DNA of 64,000 bases from Duganella sp. 1411 (GTDB lineage Bacteria > Pseudomonadota > Gammaproteobacteria > Burkholderiales > Burkholderiaceae_D): positions 1,798,001 through 1,862,000 of the forward strand of contig NZ_JAFICD010000001.1 in assembly GCF_017833525.1 (NCBI RefSeq), written 5' to 3'. The notes beneath the pieces are model-generated. The model searched no databases. It worked only from the letters and a program-made list of their open reading frames with translations, and had not been told where the DNA came from. The translations under genes and the position numbers were made by a program. Of the stretch, positions 36,239 through 44,990 are shown piece by piece; within the stretch, counting starts at the first letter, position 1, and each line of letters opens with the position of its first letter.

Positions 36239-37441
36239 CTACACCCTTTCGATCACCATCGCGATGCCCTGCCCCACGCCGATGCACATGGTGCACAGCG
36301 CGTAACGTCCGCCGGCGCGCTGCAGCTGATAGGTGGCGGTGGTGACCAGGCGCGCGCCACTCATGCCCAGCGGATGACCCAGCGCGATCGCGCCGCCGTT
36401 GGGATTCACGCGCGGATCGTCGGCGCTCAAGCCAAGTTCGCGCAGCACGGCCAGGCCCTGCGCTGCGAAGGCTTCGTTCAATTCGATCAGGTCCATCTGC
36501 TCCAGCGTCAGGCCGGTCTGGCGCAGCAGCTTTTGCACCGCCGGCACCGGGCCGATGCCCATCACGCGCGGTGCCACGCCGGCGGTGGCCATGCCGACGA
36601 TGCGCGCCAGCGGCTTGAGGCCGTGTTTTTTCACGGCGTCGCCGCTGGCGATCAACAGCGCGCAGGCGCCGTCGTTGATGCCCGACGCATTGCCTGCCGT
36701 GACGCTGCCGTCCGGGTGCACCACGCCTTTGAGCTTGGCCAGCGCCTCCAGCGTCGTCGCGCGCGGATGCTCATCCTGCGCGAAGACGACCGGATCGCCT
36801 TTTTTCTGCGGAATCGAAACCGGCACGATCTCGCGCGTGAAGATGCCTTCTGCGATCGCGGCGGCGGCCCGCTGCTGGCTCGCCAGCGCGAACGCATCCT
36901 GGTCCGCGCGGTTGATGCCGAAGTCTTGCGCGACGTTTTCCGCCGTCTCCGGCATCGTATCGACGCCATAGGCTTCCTTCATCTTCTTGTTGACGAAGCG
37001 CCAGCCCATCGTCGTATCCTGCAGCGAGGCGCTGCGCGAGAAGGCCGAATCGGCCTTGCCCATGACGAACGGCGCGCGCGTCATGGATTCGACGCCACCG
37101 GCGATCATCAGGCAGGCGTCGCCGGCCTGGATCGCGCGCGCCGCCGTGCCGACGGCATCCATGCCGGAGCCGCAAAGCCGGTTGATGGTGGTACCGGGCA
37201 CCTGCTCCGGCAGCCCCGCCAGCAACGCCGACATGCGCGCGACGTTGCGGTTATCCTCGCCGGCCTGGTTGGCGCAGCCATAAATCACGTCGTCCACCTG
37301 ATCCCACTGCACGCCGGGATTACGATTCATCAGTTCGCGCAGCGGCACCGCGCCCAGGTCGTCCGCGCGCACGTCCTTCAGCGCGCCGCCGTAGCGGCCG
37401 ATCGGGGTGCGGATCGCGTCGCAGATATAAGCTTCGTTCAT
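36239..37441 (-). CDS. pcaF: 3-oxoadipyl-CoA thiolase
   Basis: A 400-residue thiolase that cleaves 3-oxoadipyl-CoA to succinyl-CoA and acetyl-CoA, the last step of the pathway. The acyl-enzyme Cys is in [19 protein letters not shown] near residue 90. The conserved His lies in [17 protein letters not shown], and the second catalytic Cys in the C-terminal [10 protein letters not shown]. The start [19 protein letters not shown] matches PcaF closely. It lies 12 bases behind pcaJ. Confidence 0.95.
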   Translation of the reverse strand: MNEAYICDAIRTPIGRYGGALKDVRADDLGAVPLRELMNRNPGVQWDQVDDVIYGCANQAGEDNRNVARMSALLAGLPEQVPGTTINRLCGSGMDAVGTAARAIQAGDACLMIAGGVESMTRAPFVMGKADSAFSRSASLQDTTMGWRFVNKKMKEAYGVDTMPETAENVAQDFGINRADQDAFALASQQRAAAAIAEGIFTREIVPVSIPQKKGDPVVFAQDEHPRATTLEALAKLKGVVHPDGSVTAGNASGINDGACALLIASGDAVKKHGLKPLARIVGMATAGVAPRVMGIGPVPAVQKLLRQTGLTLEQMDLIELNEAFAAQGLAVLRELGLSADDPRVNPNGGAIALGHPLGMSGARLVTTATYQLQRAGGRYALCTMCIGVGQGIAMVIERV

Positions 37442-37453
37442 ATTCCGTTCCTC

Positions 37454-38125
37454 TTAAATTCTGTTGATGGCGACGGCCGGCGGCAGCAATTTTGTGCCGG
37501 TGGCCGCCTGCAGTTCTTCAAACGTCAGCCCGGGCGCCATTTCGCGCACCGCCAGGCCGTCCGGCGTCACATCCAGCACGGCCATATCGGTGTAGATGCG
37601 GTTGACGCAGGCGACGCCGGTCAGCGGATAGGTGCACTGGCCGACGATTTTGCTCTCGCCGGTCTTGGTCAGATGATCCATCATCACGAACACCTGCTTG
37701 GCGCCGATCGCCAGATCCATCGCGCCGCCCACCGCCGGTATCGCGTCCGGCGCGCCGGTGTGCCAGTTTGCCAGATCGCCGCGCTCGGACACCTGGAAAG
37801 CGCCCAGCACGCACACGTCCAGATGGCCGCCGCGCATCATCGCGAACGAATCGCCATGGTGGAAATACGCGCCGCCGGTCAGCAAGGTGACCGGCTGCTT
37901 GCCGGCGTTGATCAAATCTTCGTCCTCCTCGCCCGGCGCGGGCGCGGGGCCCATGCCCAGCAGGCCGTTTTCGCTGTGCAGGAACACCTCGCGCTCGGCC
38001 GGCAGGTAATTGGCGACCTTGGTCGGCAAGCCGATGCCCAGGTTGACGTAGGCGCCCTCGGGGATGTCCTGCGCCACGCGGGCCGCGATCTGGTCGCGGC
38101 TATATCGATTGGTCACGTTACTCAC
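37454..38125 (-). CDS. pcaJ: 3-oxoadipate CoA-transferase subunit B
   Basis: A 223-residue beta subunit of the succinyl-CoA:3-oxoadipate CoA-transferase. The catalytic Glu is in the SENGLLGMGPAP motif near residue 51, and VNLGIGLPTKVANYLP near residue 27 is typical. It overlaps pcaI by 4 bases. Scot-type subunits for acetoacetate are similar, but the pcaF neighbour fixes the role. Confidence 0.94.
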   Translation of the reverse strand: MSNVTNRYSRDQIAARVAQDIPEGAYVNLGIGLPTKVANYLPAEREVFLHSENGLLGMGPAPAPGEEDEDLINAGKQPVTLLTGGAYFHHGDSFAMMRGGHLDVCVLGAFQVSERGDLANWHTGAPDAIPAVGGAMDLAIGAKQVFVMMDHLTKTGESKIVGQCTYPLTGVACVNRIYTDMAVLDVTPDGLAVREMAPGLTFEELQAATGTKLLPPAVAINRI

Positions 38126-38787
38126 GCCGCCTCCTGCACCACGCGTTGAACGAAGATGCCCGGCGTGACGATCACTTCCGGATCGAGTTCGCCCAGCGGC
38201 ACCACCTTGCGCACCTGCGCGATCGCCACTTTGGCAGCCATCGCCATGATCGGGCCGAAATTGCGCGCGGTTTTGCGGTACACCAGATTACCCCAACGGT
38301 CGCCCTGCAGCGCCTTGATCAGCGCGAAGTCGGCGTGGATCGGCGACTCCAGCACGTAGTGGCGGCCGTCGATCAGGCGCGTCTCCTTGCCTTCTGCCAG
38401 CAGCGTGCCGTAGCCGGTCGGCGTGAAGAAGCCGCCGATGCCGGCGCCGGCGGCGCGGATGCGCTCCGCCAGATTGCCCTGCGGGGTCAGTTCCAGCTCG
38501 ATCTCCCCGGCGCGGTACAGCGCGTCGAAATGCTGGGAGTCGGCCTGGCGCGGGAACGAGCAGATGATCTTGCGTACCCGCTTGGCCTTGAGCAGCGCGG
38601 CCAGCCCGGTTTCGCCGTTGCCGGCGTTGTTGTTGACGATGGTGAGCTCGCGCGCGCCCTGCGCGATCAGCGCGTCGATCAGCGCCGAGGGCATGCCCGC
38701 GTTACCGAAGCCGCCGATCATGACGGTCGCGCCGTCATGAATGTCGGCCACCGCGCGCTCCAGTGATTCAAAAGTTTTATCGATCAT
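38122..38787 (-). CDS. pcaI: 3-oxoadipate CoA-transferase subunit A
   Basis: A 221-residue alpha subunit. The CoA-transferase glycine motif GATVMIGGFGNAGMPSALIDAL lies near residues 19-40, followed by VNNNAGNGETGLAALL. It activates 3-oxoadipate with CoA from succinyl-CoA. First gene of the pcaIJF-liv unit and divergent from pcaR. The PcaR box at 38849-38882 lies 62 bases upstream. Confidence 0.94.
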   Translation of the reverse strand: MIDKTFESLERAVADIHDGATVMIGGFGNAGMPSALIDALIAQGARELTIVNNNAGNGETGLAALLKAKRVRKIICSFPRQADSQHFDALYRAGEIELELTPQGNLAERIRAAGAGIGGFFTPTGYGTLLAEGKETRLIDGRHYVLESPIHADFALIKALQGDRWGNLVYRKTARNFGPIMAMAAKVAIAQVRKVVPLGELDPEVIVTPGIFVQRVVQEAA

Positions 38788-38848
38788 GTCTATGCCTTGA
38801 TGATTCGTCGCCTGCCGGTCGTTTTAGTTATCGTGCCTCGCCTGTCTT

Positions 38849-38882
38849 GTGCGATAATCGAACTAATGATTGATTACCGCAC
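38849..38882. promoter_or_regulatory. PcaR box in the pcaI/pcaR divergent region
   Basis: GTGCGATAATCGAAC starts the site and the complementary half GATTACCGCAC ends it, giving an 11-base inverted repeat with one mismatch and a 12-base spacer. The first 15 bases match the P. putida PcaR box (GTTCGATAATCGCAC, as I recall it) in reverse complement with one difference. A sister site is at 41080-41113 (26 of 34 bases identical). Confidence 0.8.
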
Positions 38883-38959
38883 AGCCAGTGTAGAACTTGC
38901 GCCTGCCGTGGTCAAGAAAAACCGCCAATTAAATCCACCATCTGCATTAAAATCACGCC

Positions 38960-39802
38960 ATGTCAAAAGCCACTCCCCCCGAATCCAGCGCCGCCGCCGA
39001 AGCGGACGACGAGCGCGAGCCCACCATCGCCGAGCAAATCGACGCGATGACCGACCCCAGTTTCATGACCTCCCTGGCGCGCGGACTGGCGGTGGTGCAG
39101 GCTTTCAGCGATTCGCGCAAGCCGCAAACCATCGCCAACATCAGCCAGAAAACCGGCATTCCGCGCGCCGCCGTGCGGCGCTGCCTGCACACGCTGCGCG
39201 AGCTGGGTTATGTGGACGCGGAGCTGAATAACTTCTCGCTGCGCCCCAAGGTGCTCACGCTCGGCTACTCCTACCTGTCGTCGACGCCGCTGACGGTGTC
39301 GGCCCAGCCATACCTGAACGACATCAGCCGAACGCTCAACGAATCGAGTTCGATGGCGGTGCTGGAGGACGGCGAAGTGCTGTACGTGGCGCGCGCGTCC
39401 ACCGCGCGGGTGATGTCGGTGGCGCTCAACACGGGTAGTCGGCTGCCGGCCTATTGCACCTCGCTGGGCCGTGTGATGCTGGCGCACCTGCCGCCGGATG
39501 AACTGGAGCGGTACCTCGCCAAAACCAAGCTGCGCGCGATGACGGAGAACACGGTGACCAATCCCAAGCGCCTGCGCGAGATCCTGGCCGACGTGCGCCG
39601 CGACGGTTATGCCATCAACGACGAGGAACTGGAGCTGGGCCTGCGTTCGATCGCGGTGCCGGTGCGCGGCGCGTCGGGCCAGGTGCTGGCGGCGCTGAAC
39701 GTGGGCGCGCAGGCGGCACGCGTCAGCGTCAAGCAGCTGGAGAAGGAGTTCTTGCCGGTGCTGGTGCGCGGTGCGCAGGAATTGGCGATTCTGCTGCCGT
39801 GA
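38960..39802 (+). CDS. pcaR: IclR family regulator PcaR of the beta-ketoadipate pathway
   Basis: A 280-residue IclR protein. An acidic N-terminal extension (residues 1-30) is followed by FMTSLARGLAVVQAFSD and a winged HTH (ANISQKTGIPRAAVRRCLHTLRELGYV), which is close to the PcaR/PcaU type. The ligand domain includes SSMAVLEDGEVLYVARAST. It is divergent from pcaIJF with a PcaR box between. It probably uses 3-oxoadipate as inducer, like Pseudomonas PcaR, and also controls the porin and binding protein at 39962-42442 through a second box. Confidence 0.92.
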   Translation: MSKATPPESSAAAEADDEREPTIAEQIDAMTDPSFMTSLARGLAVVQAFSDSRKPQTIANISQKTGIPRAAVRRCLHTLRELGYVDAELNNFSLRPKVLTLGYSYLSSTPLTVSAQPYLNDISRTLNESSSMAVLEDGEVLYVARASTARVMSVALNTGSRLPAYCTSLGRVMLAHLPPDELERYLAKTKLRAMTENTVTNPKRLREILADVRRDGYAINDEELELGLRSIAVPVRGASGQVLAALNVGAQAARVSVKQLEKEFLPVLVRGAQELAILLP

Positions 39803-39829
39803 TTTAGCGGGGGCCGGCGGCGGCGCCGG

Positions 39830-39940
39830 CATGGCGGATTACGCTGCGCTAATCCGCCCTACGTGTCTCCCCGATTAACCGCGACTTGCGCCTTCCACGG
39901 TTCCACGTAGGGCGGATTAGGCGGCACGCCGTAATCCGCC
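39830..39940. repeat. Dispersed palindromic repeat, two copies in inverted orientation (locus 3)
   Basis: Copy one is 39830-39865 (CATGGCGGATTACGCTGC to CCCTACGTG). Copy two is 39904-39940 (CACGTAGGGCGGATTAGGC to CCGCCACG), reverse-oriented after a 38-base spacer. It lies between the convergent pcaR and porin genes. It belongs to the same family as 12295-12392 and 24799-24838. Confidence 0.85.
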
Positions 39941-39961
39941 ACGAGCCGCCAACACCGCCCT

Positions 39962-41053
39962 TTAGAAGCTGTGACGCAAACCAGCCATCACACCGTTCTG
40001 GGTTTTGCCCACGCCGACGGTGCCGCCGGCATCCAGCGCGACGGCCGACAGGCCGCTGTTCTTCATGCGGCCGATACCGCCGTAGACCGCCGTACGCTTG
40101 GAGAAGTAATAGGTCAGCCGCGCCACCAGCAAGGTGACGTCCGCGCTGCTGTTCTTCACGTCACGCTTGGCGACCTGCGTATCGAGCGTGGTCAATGGCG
40201 TGACCGGATAGCTCAAACCCAGGAAGTACAAATCCGATTCCGTCAGGCCGGTGGCCGCGCGCGTGGTGCGATCGACCACGCCGGCGCCGATCTTGCCCTC
40301 GCCGACCTTGAAGTAGCCGTTGACGGTGATGCGCTTGTCGCTGTTGTCGCTGCTCGTCAGGCCGCCGGCCGCGCCGGTGTTCCCGTACATGATGTCATAG
40401 GACGCGTTCAAACCATAAGCCGGAACCTCGTAGCCGAACAAGCCGGTGACCTGGCGGCAGGCCTTGGAATTGCCGGCCACTTCGCCGGCGCAGCCGGTGG
40501 CGGCCGGCCCGCCGGCGGCCGACGAGTCGCGCCCGGTGCTGTAGGTGGCGCCGACGACGAAGTTATTGAAGTTACCCAGGTAGCTGATGGAGTTGTCGCT
40601 GCGCGCGTTCGGCAGATACGGGTCGATACTGCCGATCGCGAACAGGTTCGGGCCCATCACGTCCGCCTTCTGGGTGGCGATGTAGGTCATATTAATCTGG
40701 CGTCCCACCGACACGGTGCCGAAAGCGCCCTTCAAACCCACCGACGCCTGGCGGCCGAACAGACGGTTGCCCTGCTGGCTGGTGCCGGTGTCCATCGCCA
40801 GGCCGGCTTCCAGCGTGAAGACCGCCTGCAGTCCGTTGCCCAGGTCCTCGACGCCGCGGAAGCCGATGCGCGACGGGAAGGAACCCGTCAACGACGGCAC
40901 CTTGGTCACGGAATCGCCGGCGGCGTTGACATTGGTGACGTGGACAAGGCCGGTGTCGAGCAGGCCATACACGGTCACGTTGCTTTGCGCCATCGCTGCG
41001 GATGCGCCCATGCCAGCCATCAGCGCCACGGCGCAACGGATACTGTTTTTCAT
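39962..41053 (-). CDS. Gram-negative porin under PcaR-box control
   Basis: A 363-residue betaproteobacterial porin. The signal peptide is residues 1-22 (AVALMAGMGASAAMAQ). The mature start SNVTVYGLLDTGLVHVTN and the motif SRIGFRGVEDLGNGLQAVFTLE are diagnostic, and it ends in MAGLRHSF. A GCAGEVAGNSKAC loop holds a likely disulfide pair. A PcaR box lies 27 bases upstream of the start, so it is probably the outer-membrane entry for aromatic acids or 3-oxoadipate. Confidence 0.93.
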   Translation of the reverse strand: MKNSIRCAVALMAGMGASAAMAQSNVTVYGLLDTGLVHVTNVNAAGDSVTKVPSLTGSFPSRIGFRGVEDLGNGLQAVFTLEAGLAMDTGTSQQGNRLFGRQASVGLKGAFGTVSVGRQINMTYIATQKADVMGPNLFAIGSIDPYLPNARSDNSISYLGNFNNFVVGATYSTGRDSSAAGGPAATGCAGEVAGNSKACRQVTGLFGYEVPAYGLNASYDIMYGNTGAAGGLTSSDNSDKRITVNGYFKVGEGKIGAGVVDRTTRAATGLTESDLYFLGLSYPVTPLTTLDTQVAKRDVKNSSADVTLLVARLTYYFSKRTAVYGGIGRMKNSGLSAVALDAGGTVGVGKTQNGVMAGLRHSF

Positions 41054-41079
41054 TACTGTCTCCTGTTATTTTATTGGAT

Positions 41080-41113
41080 GTGCGATTATCGAACAATAGG
41101 TTGTTAATCGCAC
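41080..41113. promoter_or_regulatory. PcaR box between the porin and the Liv-type binding protein
   Basis: GTGCGATTATCGAAC followed by TTGTTAATCGCAC. The first 15 bases are the exact reverse complement of the P. putida PcaR box as I recall it. The outer GTGCGATTA/TAATCGCAC arms form a 9-base perfect inverted repeat. It lies in the divergent region and could control both genes. Confidence 0.85.
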
Positions 41114-41257
41114 ATAAATTCGATACTATGATTGTCGAGGGGTGTTGTCAAGAAACAGAGCGGGCCCGTGAATCAACAATGCGACAACAAAGCGTCTGCC
41201 GCGTGTCGCTTTTGATAGTCCCTCATAGACAAAAACAGAACCGAACAGGAGACCGGC

Positions 41258-42442
41258 ATGACCATGAAAAAATTTGTAAATATTGCGACACTTGCGACAC
41301 TCGCCGCCCTTGCCGTGACTATCGCCCCGCTGGCGCGGGCCCAGGACACGATCAAAGTCGGCGTCATCGCCGCGTTCTCCGGCCCCTTCGCCGACTACGG
41401 CAAGCAGATGGAAGGCGGCATCAAGGCCTACATGGCGCAGAACGGCGCCACGGTGGCGGGCAAAAAGATCGAGATCATCGTCAAGGATACTACCGGACCT
41501 TCGCCGGAAATAGCCAAGCGCCTGGCGCAGGAGTTGGTTATACGCGACAAGGTCGACTTCCTGGCCGGCTTCGGCCTTACTCCGGAGGCGCTGGCGGTGG
41601 CGCCAATCGCCGAACAGGCCAAGAAGCCGATGATCATCATGAACGCGGCCACCTCCATCATCACCACCAAGTCCAACTACATCGCGCGCTTCTCCATGAC
41701 GCTGCCGCAGGTCTCCGCGCCGATGGCCACATGGGCGGTGAAGAACAACATCAAGAAGGTCGTCACCCTGGTGGCCGACTACGGCCCCGGCATCGATGCC
41801 GAGGCCGCGTTCAAGAATGAACTGGCCAAGGGCGGCGGCACGGTGACCGAATCGATCCGCGTCCCGCTGCGCAATCCGGAGTTCGCGCCCTACATCCAGC
41901 GCATCAAGGATGCCAAGCCGGACGCGGTGTTCATCTTCGTGCCGGCCGGCGAACAAAGCATCGCCTTCATGAAGGGCTACCGCGAGCGCGGCCTGGCCGA
42001 AGCGGGCATCAAGGTCATCGCCACCGGCGACCTGACCGACGACCACGTGCTGCCGGCGATGGGCGACGCCACGCTGGGTGTGATCACCACCTTCCACTAT
42101 TCGGCGGCGCACAAGTCGCCGGAGAACGCGGCGTTCCTGAAAAGCTTCGCGGCGGCCAACCCGAATGGCGGGCGGCCCAATTTCATGGCCGTGGCGGCGT
42201 ATGACGGCATGGCCGCGATCTACGAAGTGGTCCGCAAGCTGAATGGCAAGATCGATGGCGACAAGGCGATGGAGATCCTCAAGACCATCAAGTTCAATAG
42301 CCCGCGCGGCCCGATCGCGATCGACCCGCAAACCCGCGACATCGTGCAGACGGTGTATGTGCGCAAGGTGGAGAAGATCGGCAATGAAGTCTACAACGTC
42401 GAATTCGACCAATTCGCCAATCAGAAAGACCCGGGCAAATAA
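41258..42442 (+). CDS. Branched-chain-type ABC transporter substrate-binding protein, pca-linked
   Basis: A 394-residue Peripla_BP_6 protein. The signal peptide is about residues 1-29 (ATLAALAVTIAPLARAQ). The mature start DTIKVGVIAAFSGPFADYGKQ is followed by the AGFGLTPEALAVAPIAEQ segment. GGAG lies 8 bases before the ATG at 41258, with another ATG two codons in. It is a full-length paralogue of the van-linked protein at 28278-29462. With a PcaR box upstream and LivHMGF in the pcaIJF operon, it is the probable receptor for protocatechuate, 4-hydroxybenzoate or 3-oxoadipate. Confidence 0.92.
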   Translation: MTMKKFVNIATLATLAALAVTIAPLARAQDTIKVGVIAAFSGPFADYGKQMEGGIKAYMAQNGATVAGKKIEIIVKDTTGPSPEIAKRLAQELVIRDKVDFLAGFGLTPEALAVAPIAEQAKKPMIIMNAATSIITTKSNYIARFSMTLPQVSAPMATWAVKNNIKKVVTLVADYGPGIDAEAAFKNELAKGGGTVTESIRVPLRNPEFAPYIQRIKDAKPDAVFIFVPAGEQSIAFMKGYRERGLAEAGIKVIATGDLTDDHVLPAMGDATLGVITTFHYSAAHKSPENAAFLKSFAAANPNGGRPNFMAVAAYDGMAAIYEVVRKLNGKIDGDKAMEILKTIKFNSPRGPIAIDPQTRDIVQTVYVRKVEKIGNEVYNVEFDQFANQKDPGK

Positions 42443-42448
42443 GCCGGT

Positions 42449-43357
42449 TCAGATGCTGGCCGGTGGCGGCATCGCCGCCAGCATCACCGCGGCCAGCATG
42501 GCGCCGGCCAGCAGCACGGACTCGATTTGCAGCAGGCCGGTGATACGCGTCATGGCGCCCGTCCGGCCCACCGCGGCGTCTGGAAAGCCGATAAACTTAT
42601 TGTAGCCACCCACCGCGACGGCCAGCGCCACCAGCAGCAGCTTGACCGCCAGCGTGGTCTCGTAGGCGCCCGTTCCCACTTGCGCCCACGTGCCGAATAC
42701 TCGCCACGCGTTGTAAGCGCCACTGGCCGCGATGCCCACCAGCGCGAAGGTCGCCGCATCGGACAGTAGCTCCAGATAGCGCGCCGGCGCGCCCGACCTC
42801 TCGGCGGCCAACGGCAACACCAGCCAGCCGGCCACCGCCACCGCCCCCACCCACCCGCAGATCAGCAGCAGATGCAGCCACTCGACCCACACGCCGCTGC
42901 TGAACAAGCCGTGTTCCGCCGCATGGCTGTTGGCCGCGCGGCTGAAGGCGAAGCCGCCCAACAGCACCAGCGCGATCCAATCGCGCCCCGGCAGCCGTCG
43001 ACCCATCCAATGGAGCGCCGCGACCGACAGCAGGCAGATGCCGCCAGCCGCGCCGATAAGGCCGTAGGTGCTACGCGACAGCAGCATCGAGAACGCCTCG
43101 CCGGCCTCGCCCAGCGGCACGTCGGCCATCGCGGCGGCGGCGGCCCACAAGGCGGCGCAACCGGCCAGCAATGCCGCCAGCGCGGCCGCCGGCATCGACG
43201 TTTCCAGCGCCGCACGCGCCCTCGGCGCCCATGCCCGTTCGCCGGCCTGGTCGTCACCCCGCAGCCAGCGGCGGGCCAATAACGCCGCCAGCATCCACGC
43301 CAGGCACAGATTGAGAAGCAGCCCGCTGGCCGCCTGCAAAGTCGCCGTGGCAGTCAA
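42449..43357 (-). CDS. copD: CopD family copper resistance membrane protein
   Basis: A 302-residue inner-membrane protein with about eight hydrophobic segments. The conserved SRAANSHAAEHG and WVEWLHLLLICGWVGAVAV region (about residues 140-175) carries the CopD His and Trp residues, and the tail FRxxxx-type end is ETTLAVKLLLVALAVAVGGYNKF. CopD proteins bring copper into the cytoplasm, receiving it from CopC. Encoded 1 base after copC. The stop is 6 bases from that of the convergent binding-protein gene. Confidence 0.88.
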   Translation of the reverse strand: MTATATLQAASGLLLNLCLAWMLAALLARRWLRGDDQAGERAWAPRARAALETSMPAAALAALLAGCAALWAAAAAMADVPLGEAGEAFSMLLSRSTYGLIGAAGGICLLSVAALHWMGRRLPGRDWIALVLLGGFAFSRAANSHAAEHGLFSSGVWVEWLHLLLICGWVGAVAVAGWLVLPLAAERSGAPARYLELLSDAATFALVGIAASGAYNAWRVFGTWAQVGTGAYETTLAVKLLLVALAVAVGGYNKFIGFPDAAVGRTGAMTRITGLLQIESVLLAGAMLAAVMLAAMPPPASI

Positions 43358-43358
43358 C

Positions 43359-43730
43359 TCACTTCACCGAAAAATTGTACTGGCCATTGCGGCGATGGCC
43401 GTCCGGCCCCACCGCCACCCAGCGCACGATGTAGCCGCCGGATTTAAGCGCCGGCAGATCGAGCTTCAACAGGCGCTTGTTGGTCGCGTCCACCGCCGCC
43501 TTGCCGATATCCGGAACCGCCTTGCCCGTCGCATCCTGCAGAACGATGGAGCTGAACGCCGGCTCCACCTCTTCATTGAAGGTCAGCGCGATCGCGGCGG
43601 GCGCCTTGTCCAGTTGCGCGTTGGCGGCCGGCTCCGACACCTGGATCGTGGCGTGTGCCATGGCCAGCGGGCTTGCCAGCGTCGCGGCGCCCAGGACGAC
43701 GCTCAAAACCAGCGATTGTAGTCGTTGCAT
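43359..43730 (-). CDS. copC: CopC family periplasmic copper chaperone
   Basis: A 123-residue protein. The signal peptide is residues 1-25 (LSVVLGAATLASPLAMA), giving a mature N-terminal His (HATIQVSEPA) that can bind Cu(II) through the amino terminus. A second His lies in GPDGHRRNGQYNFSVK near the C-terminus. It is a small beta-barrel binding copper with high affinity. It lacks a Met-rich Cu(I) site, so it looks like the common Cu(II)-only class (inference). It forms a two-gene operon with copD. Confidence 0.9.
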   Translation of the reverse strand: MQRLQSLVLSVVLGAATLASPLAMAHATIQVSEPAANAQLDKAPAAIALTFNEEVEPAFSSIVLQDATGKAVPDIGKAAVDATNKRLLKLDLPALKSGGYIVRWVAVGPDGHRRNGQYNFSVK

Positions 43731-43834
43731 GATGATTCCTTTTCAATGAAAGACAGATTGATATGACGTTCACTTTACAAGCTTCCCCTATAGGAAGGTC
43801 AAGCTTTTTCCGGTCCCGGAATCACACTTGACAG

Positions 43835-43860
43835 GAATGCGAAAAAACGCCGTCGCATTC
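43835..43860. promoter_or_regulatory. Inverted repeat in the copC/GNAT divergent region
   Basis: GAATGCGA (43835-43842) and TCGCATTC (43853-43860) are perfect 8-base arms with a 10-base A-rich spacer, directly after a TTGACA at 43828-43833. It may be an operator for either divergent gene. No regulator for copCD is adjacent. Confidence 0.4.
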
Positions 43861-43995
43861 GGTAGTTTGTGCCGAAACACGGTCCCGCCCCGCGACATCC
43901 TAGCGTTCTTCCATCGGTGCTGGCGCGGCCCGCGCGGGGTGGGTTAGCATGGCTGCTCGCCGCCCCCGATCAGCGGCACGTGAAAAGGAGTTACC

Positions 43996-44856
43996 GTGAC
44001 AGACCACCAATCCGCGACGGCAGCAAGCTACCGCCGCATCACCGACAACGACGCCGAGGCGGCGCATCGGCTGTCGCTATCGGTGCGCTGGCCGCACCGG
44101 CTGGACGACTGGCGCTTCATGCTGCGCCTTGGCGCCGGCTTCGTCGCCGAGGACGACGAAGGCATCGTCGGCACCGCCATGTGCTGGAGCCATGGCACCG
44201 AATTCGCCTCGCTCGGCATGGTCATCGTCGACGCCGCACGCCAGGGCCAGGGCATCGGCCGCAAGCTGATGTCGATGGTGATGAATGAGCTGGGCAACCG
44301 CAACGTGCTGCTGCACGCGACCGAGGCCGGCAAGCCCCTCTACGAAAAAATGGGATTCAGGCAGACCGGCGAAATCCACCAGCACCAGGGCACGGTGTTC
44401 AAGTCGCCGCTGATGCCGCTGCAACCGGGCGAACGCATACGCCCGCTGGGCTCGCGCGACGGCGCCCGCCTGGCCGCGCTTGGCGCGCGCGCCGCCGGCA
44501 TGCCGCGCAATACCGTGCTAGCGGCGATGCAGGACGTCGCCGAAACCGTCGTCATCGACCGCTACGACGAGGTGATCGGCTGCGCCATGCTGCGCCGCTT
44601 CGGCCACGGCTACGCGATCGGCCCGGTGATCGCGCCCGACATCGACCGCGCCAAGGCTTTGATCAGCCATTGGACCGGCACCTACGGCGGCGCCTTCCTG
44701 CGCATCGACGTCACCGGCTGGAGCGGCCTGAGTCCGTGGCTGAACGAACTCGGTCTGGTGCAGGTCGACAGCGTGGTGGCGATGGTACGCGGCGAGGCGC
44801 CGCTGTCCGACGCCGGCGTGCGCCAATTCGCCGTCATCAGCCAGGCGCTCGCCTGA
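43996..44856 (+). CDS. GNAT family N-acetyltransferase (two-lobed)
   Basis: A 286-residue protein. An N-terminal GNAT domain (about residues 12-135) has the acetyl-CoA motif VDAARQGQGIGRKLMSMVM near residue 78. A second acetyltransferase-like lobe (about 150-270) contains GCAMLRRFGHGYAIGPVIAPD, as in the Acetyltransf_18 group. AAGGAG precedes the start. It is the first gene of the cluster encoding an aminotransferase, AsnC regulator, semialdehyde dehydrogenase, deacylase and cupin. It may acetylate an amino-acid substrate that the deacylase later frees, though the cluster direction is uncertain. Confidence 0.87.
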   Translation: MTDHQSATAASYRRITDNDAEAAHRLSLSVRWPHRLDDWRFMLRLGAGFVAEDDEGIVGTAMCWSHGTEFASLGMVIVDAARQGQGIGRKLMSMVMNELGNRNVLLHATEAGKPLYEKMGFRQTGEIHQHQGTVFKSPLMPLQPGERIRPLGSRDGARLAALGARAAGMPRNTVLAAMQDVAETVVIDRYDEVIGCAMLRRFGHGYAIGPVIAPDIDRAKALISHWTGTYGGAFLRIDVTGWSGLSPWLNELGLVQVDSVVAMVRGEAPLSDAGVRQFAVISQALA

Positions 44857-44990
44857 ACGACGGCGGCGCGGCAGAAAATGCTGCGCCATCAAAAAATACG
44901 CAATGAACGCTTGCCCGGCGGGCCGGTTCCGCAAGCACCCGCCGGCACAACGGTCCTAACATGGAGCCATACCACCACATGGATTTCATC

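Noticed and set aside
36374-38149. 591-residue plus-strand frame opposite pcaF, pcaJ and pcaI
   Set aside because: Shadow frame with His/Arg/Ala-rich composition and no family; it covers three well-supported minus-strand genes.
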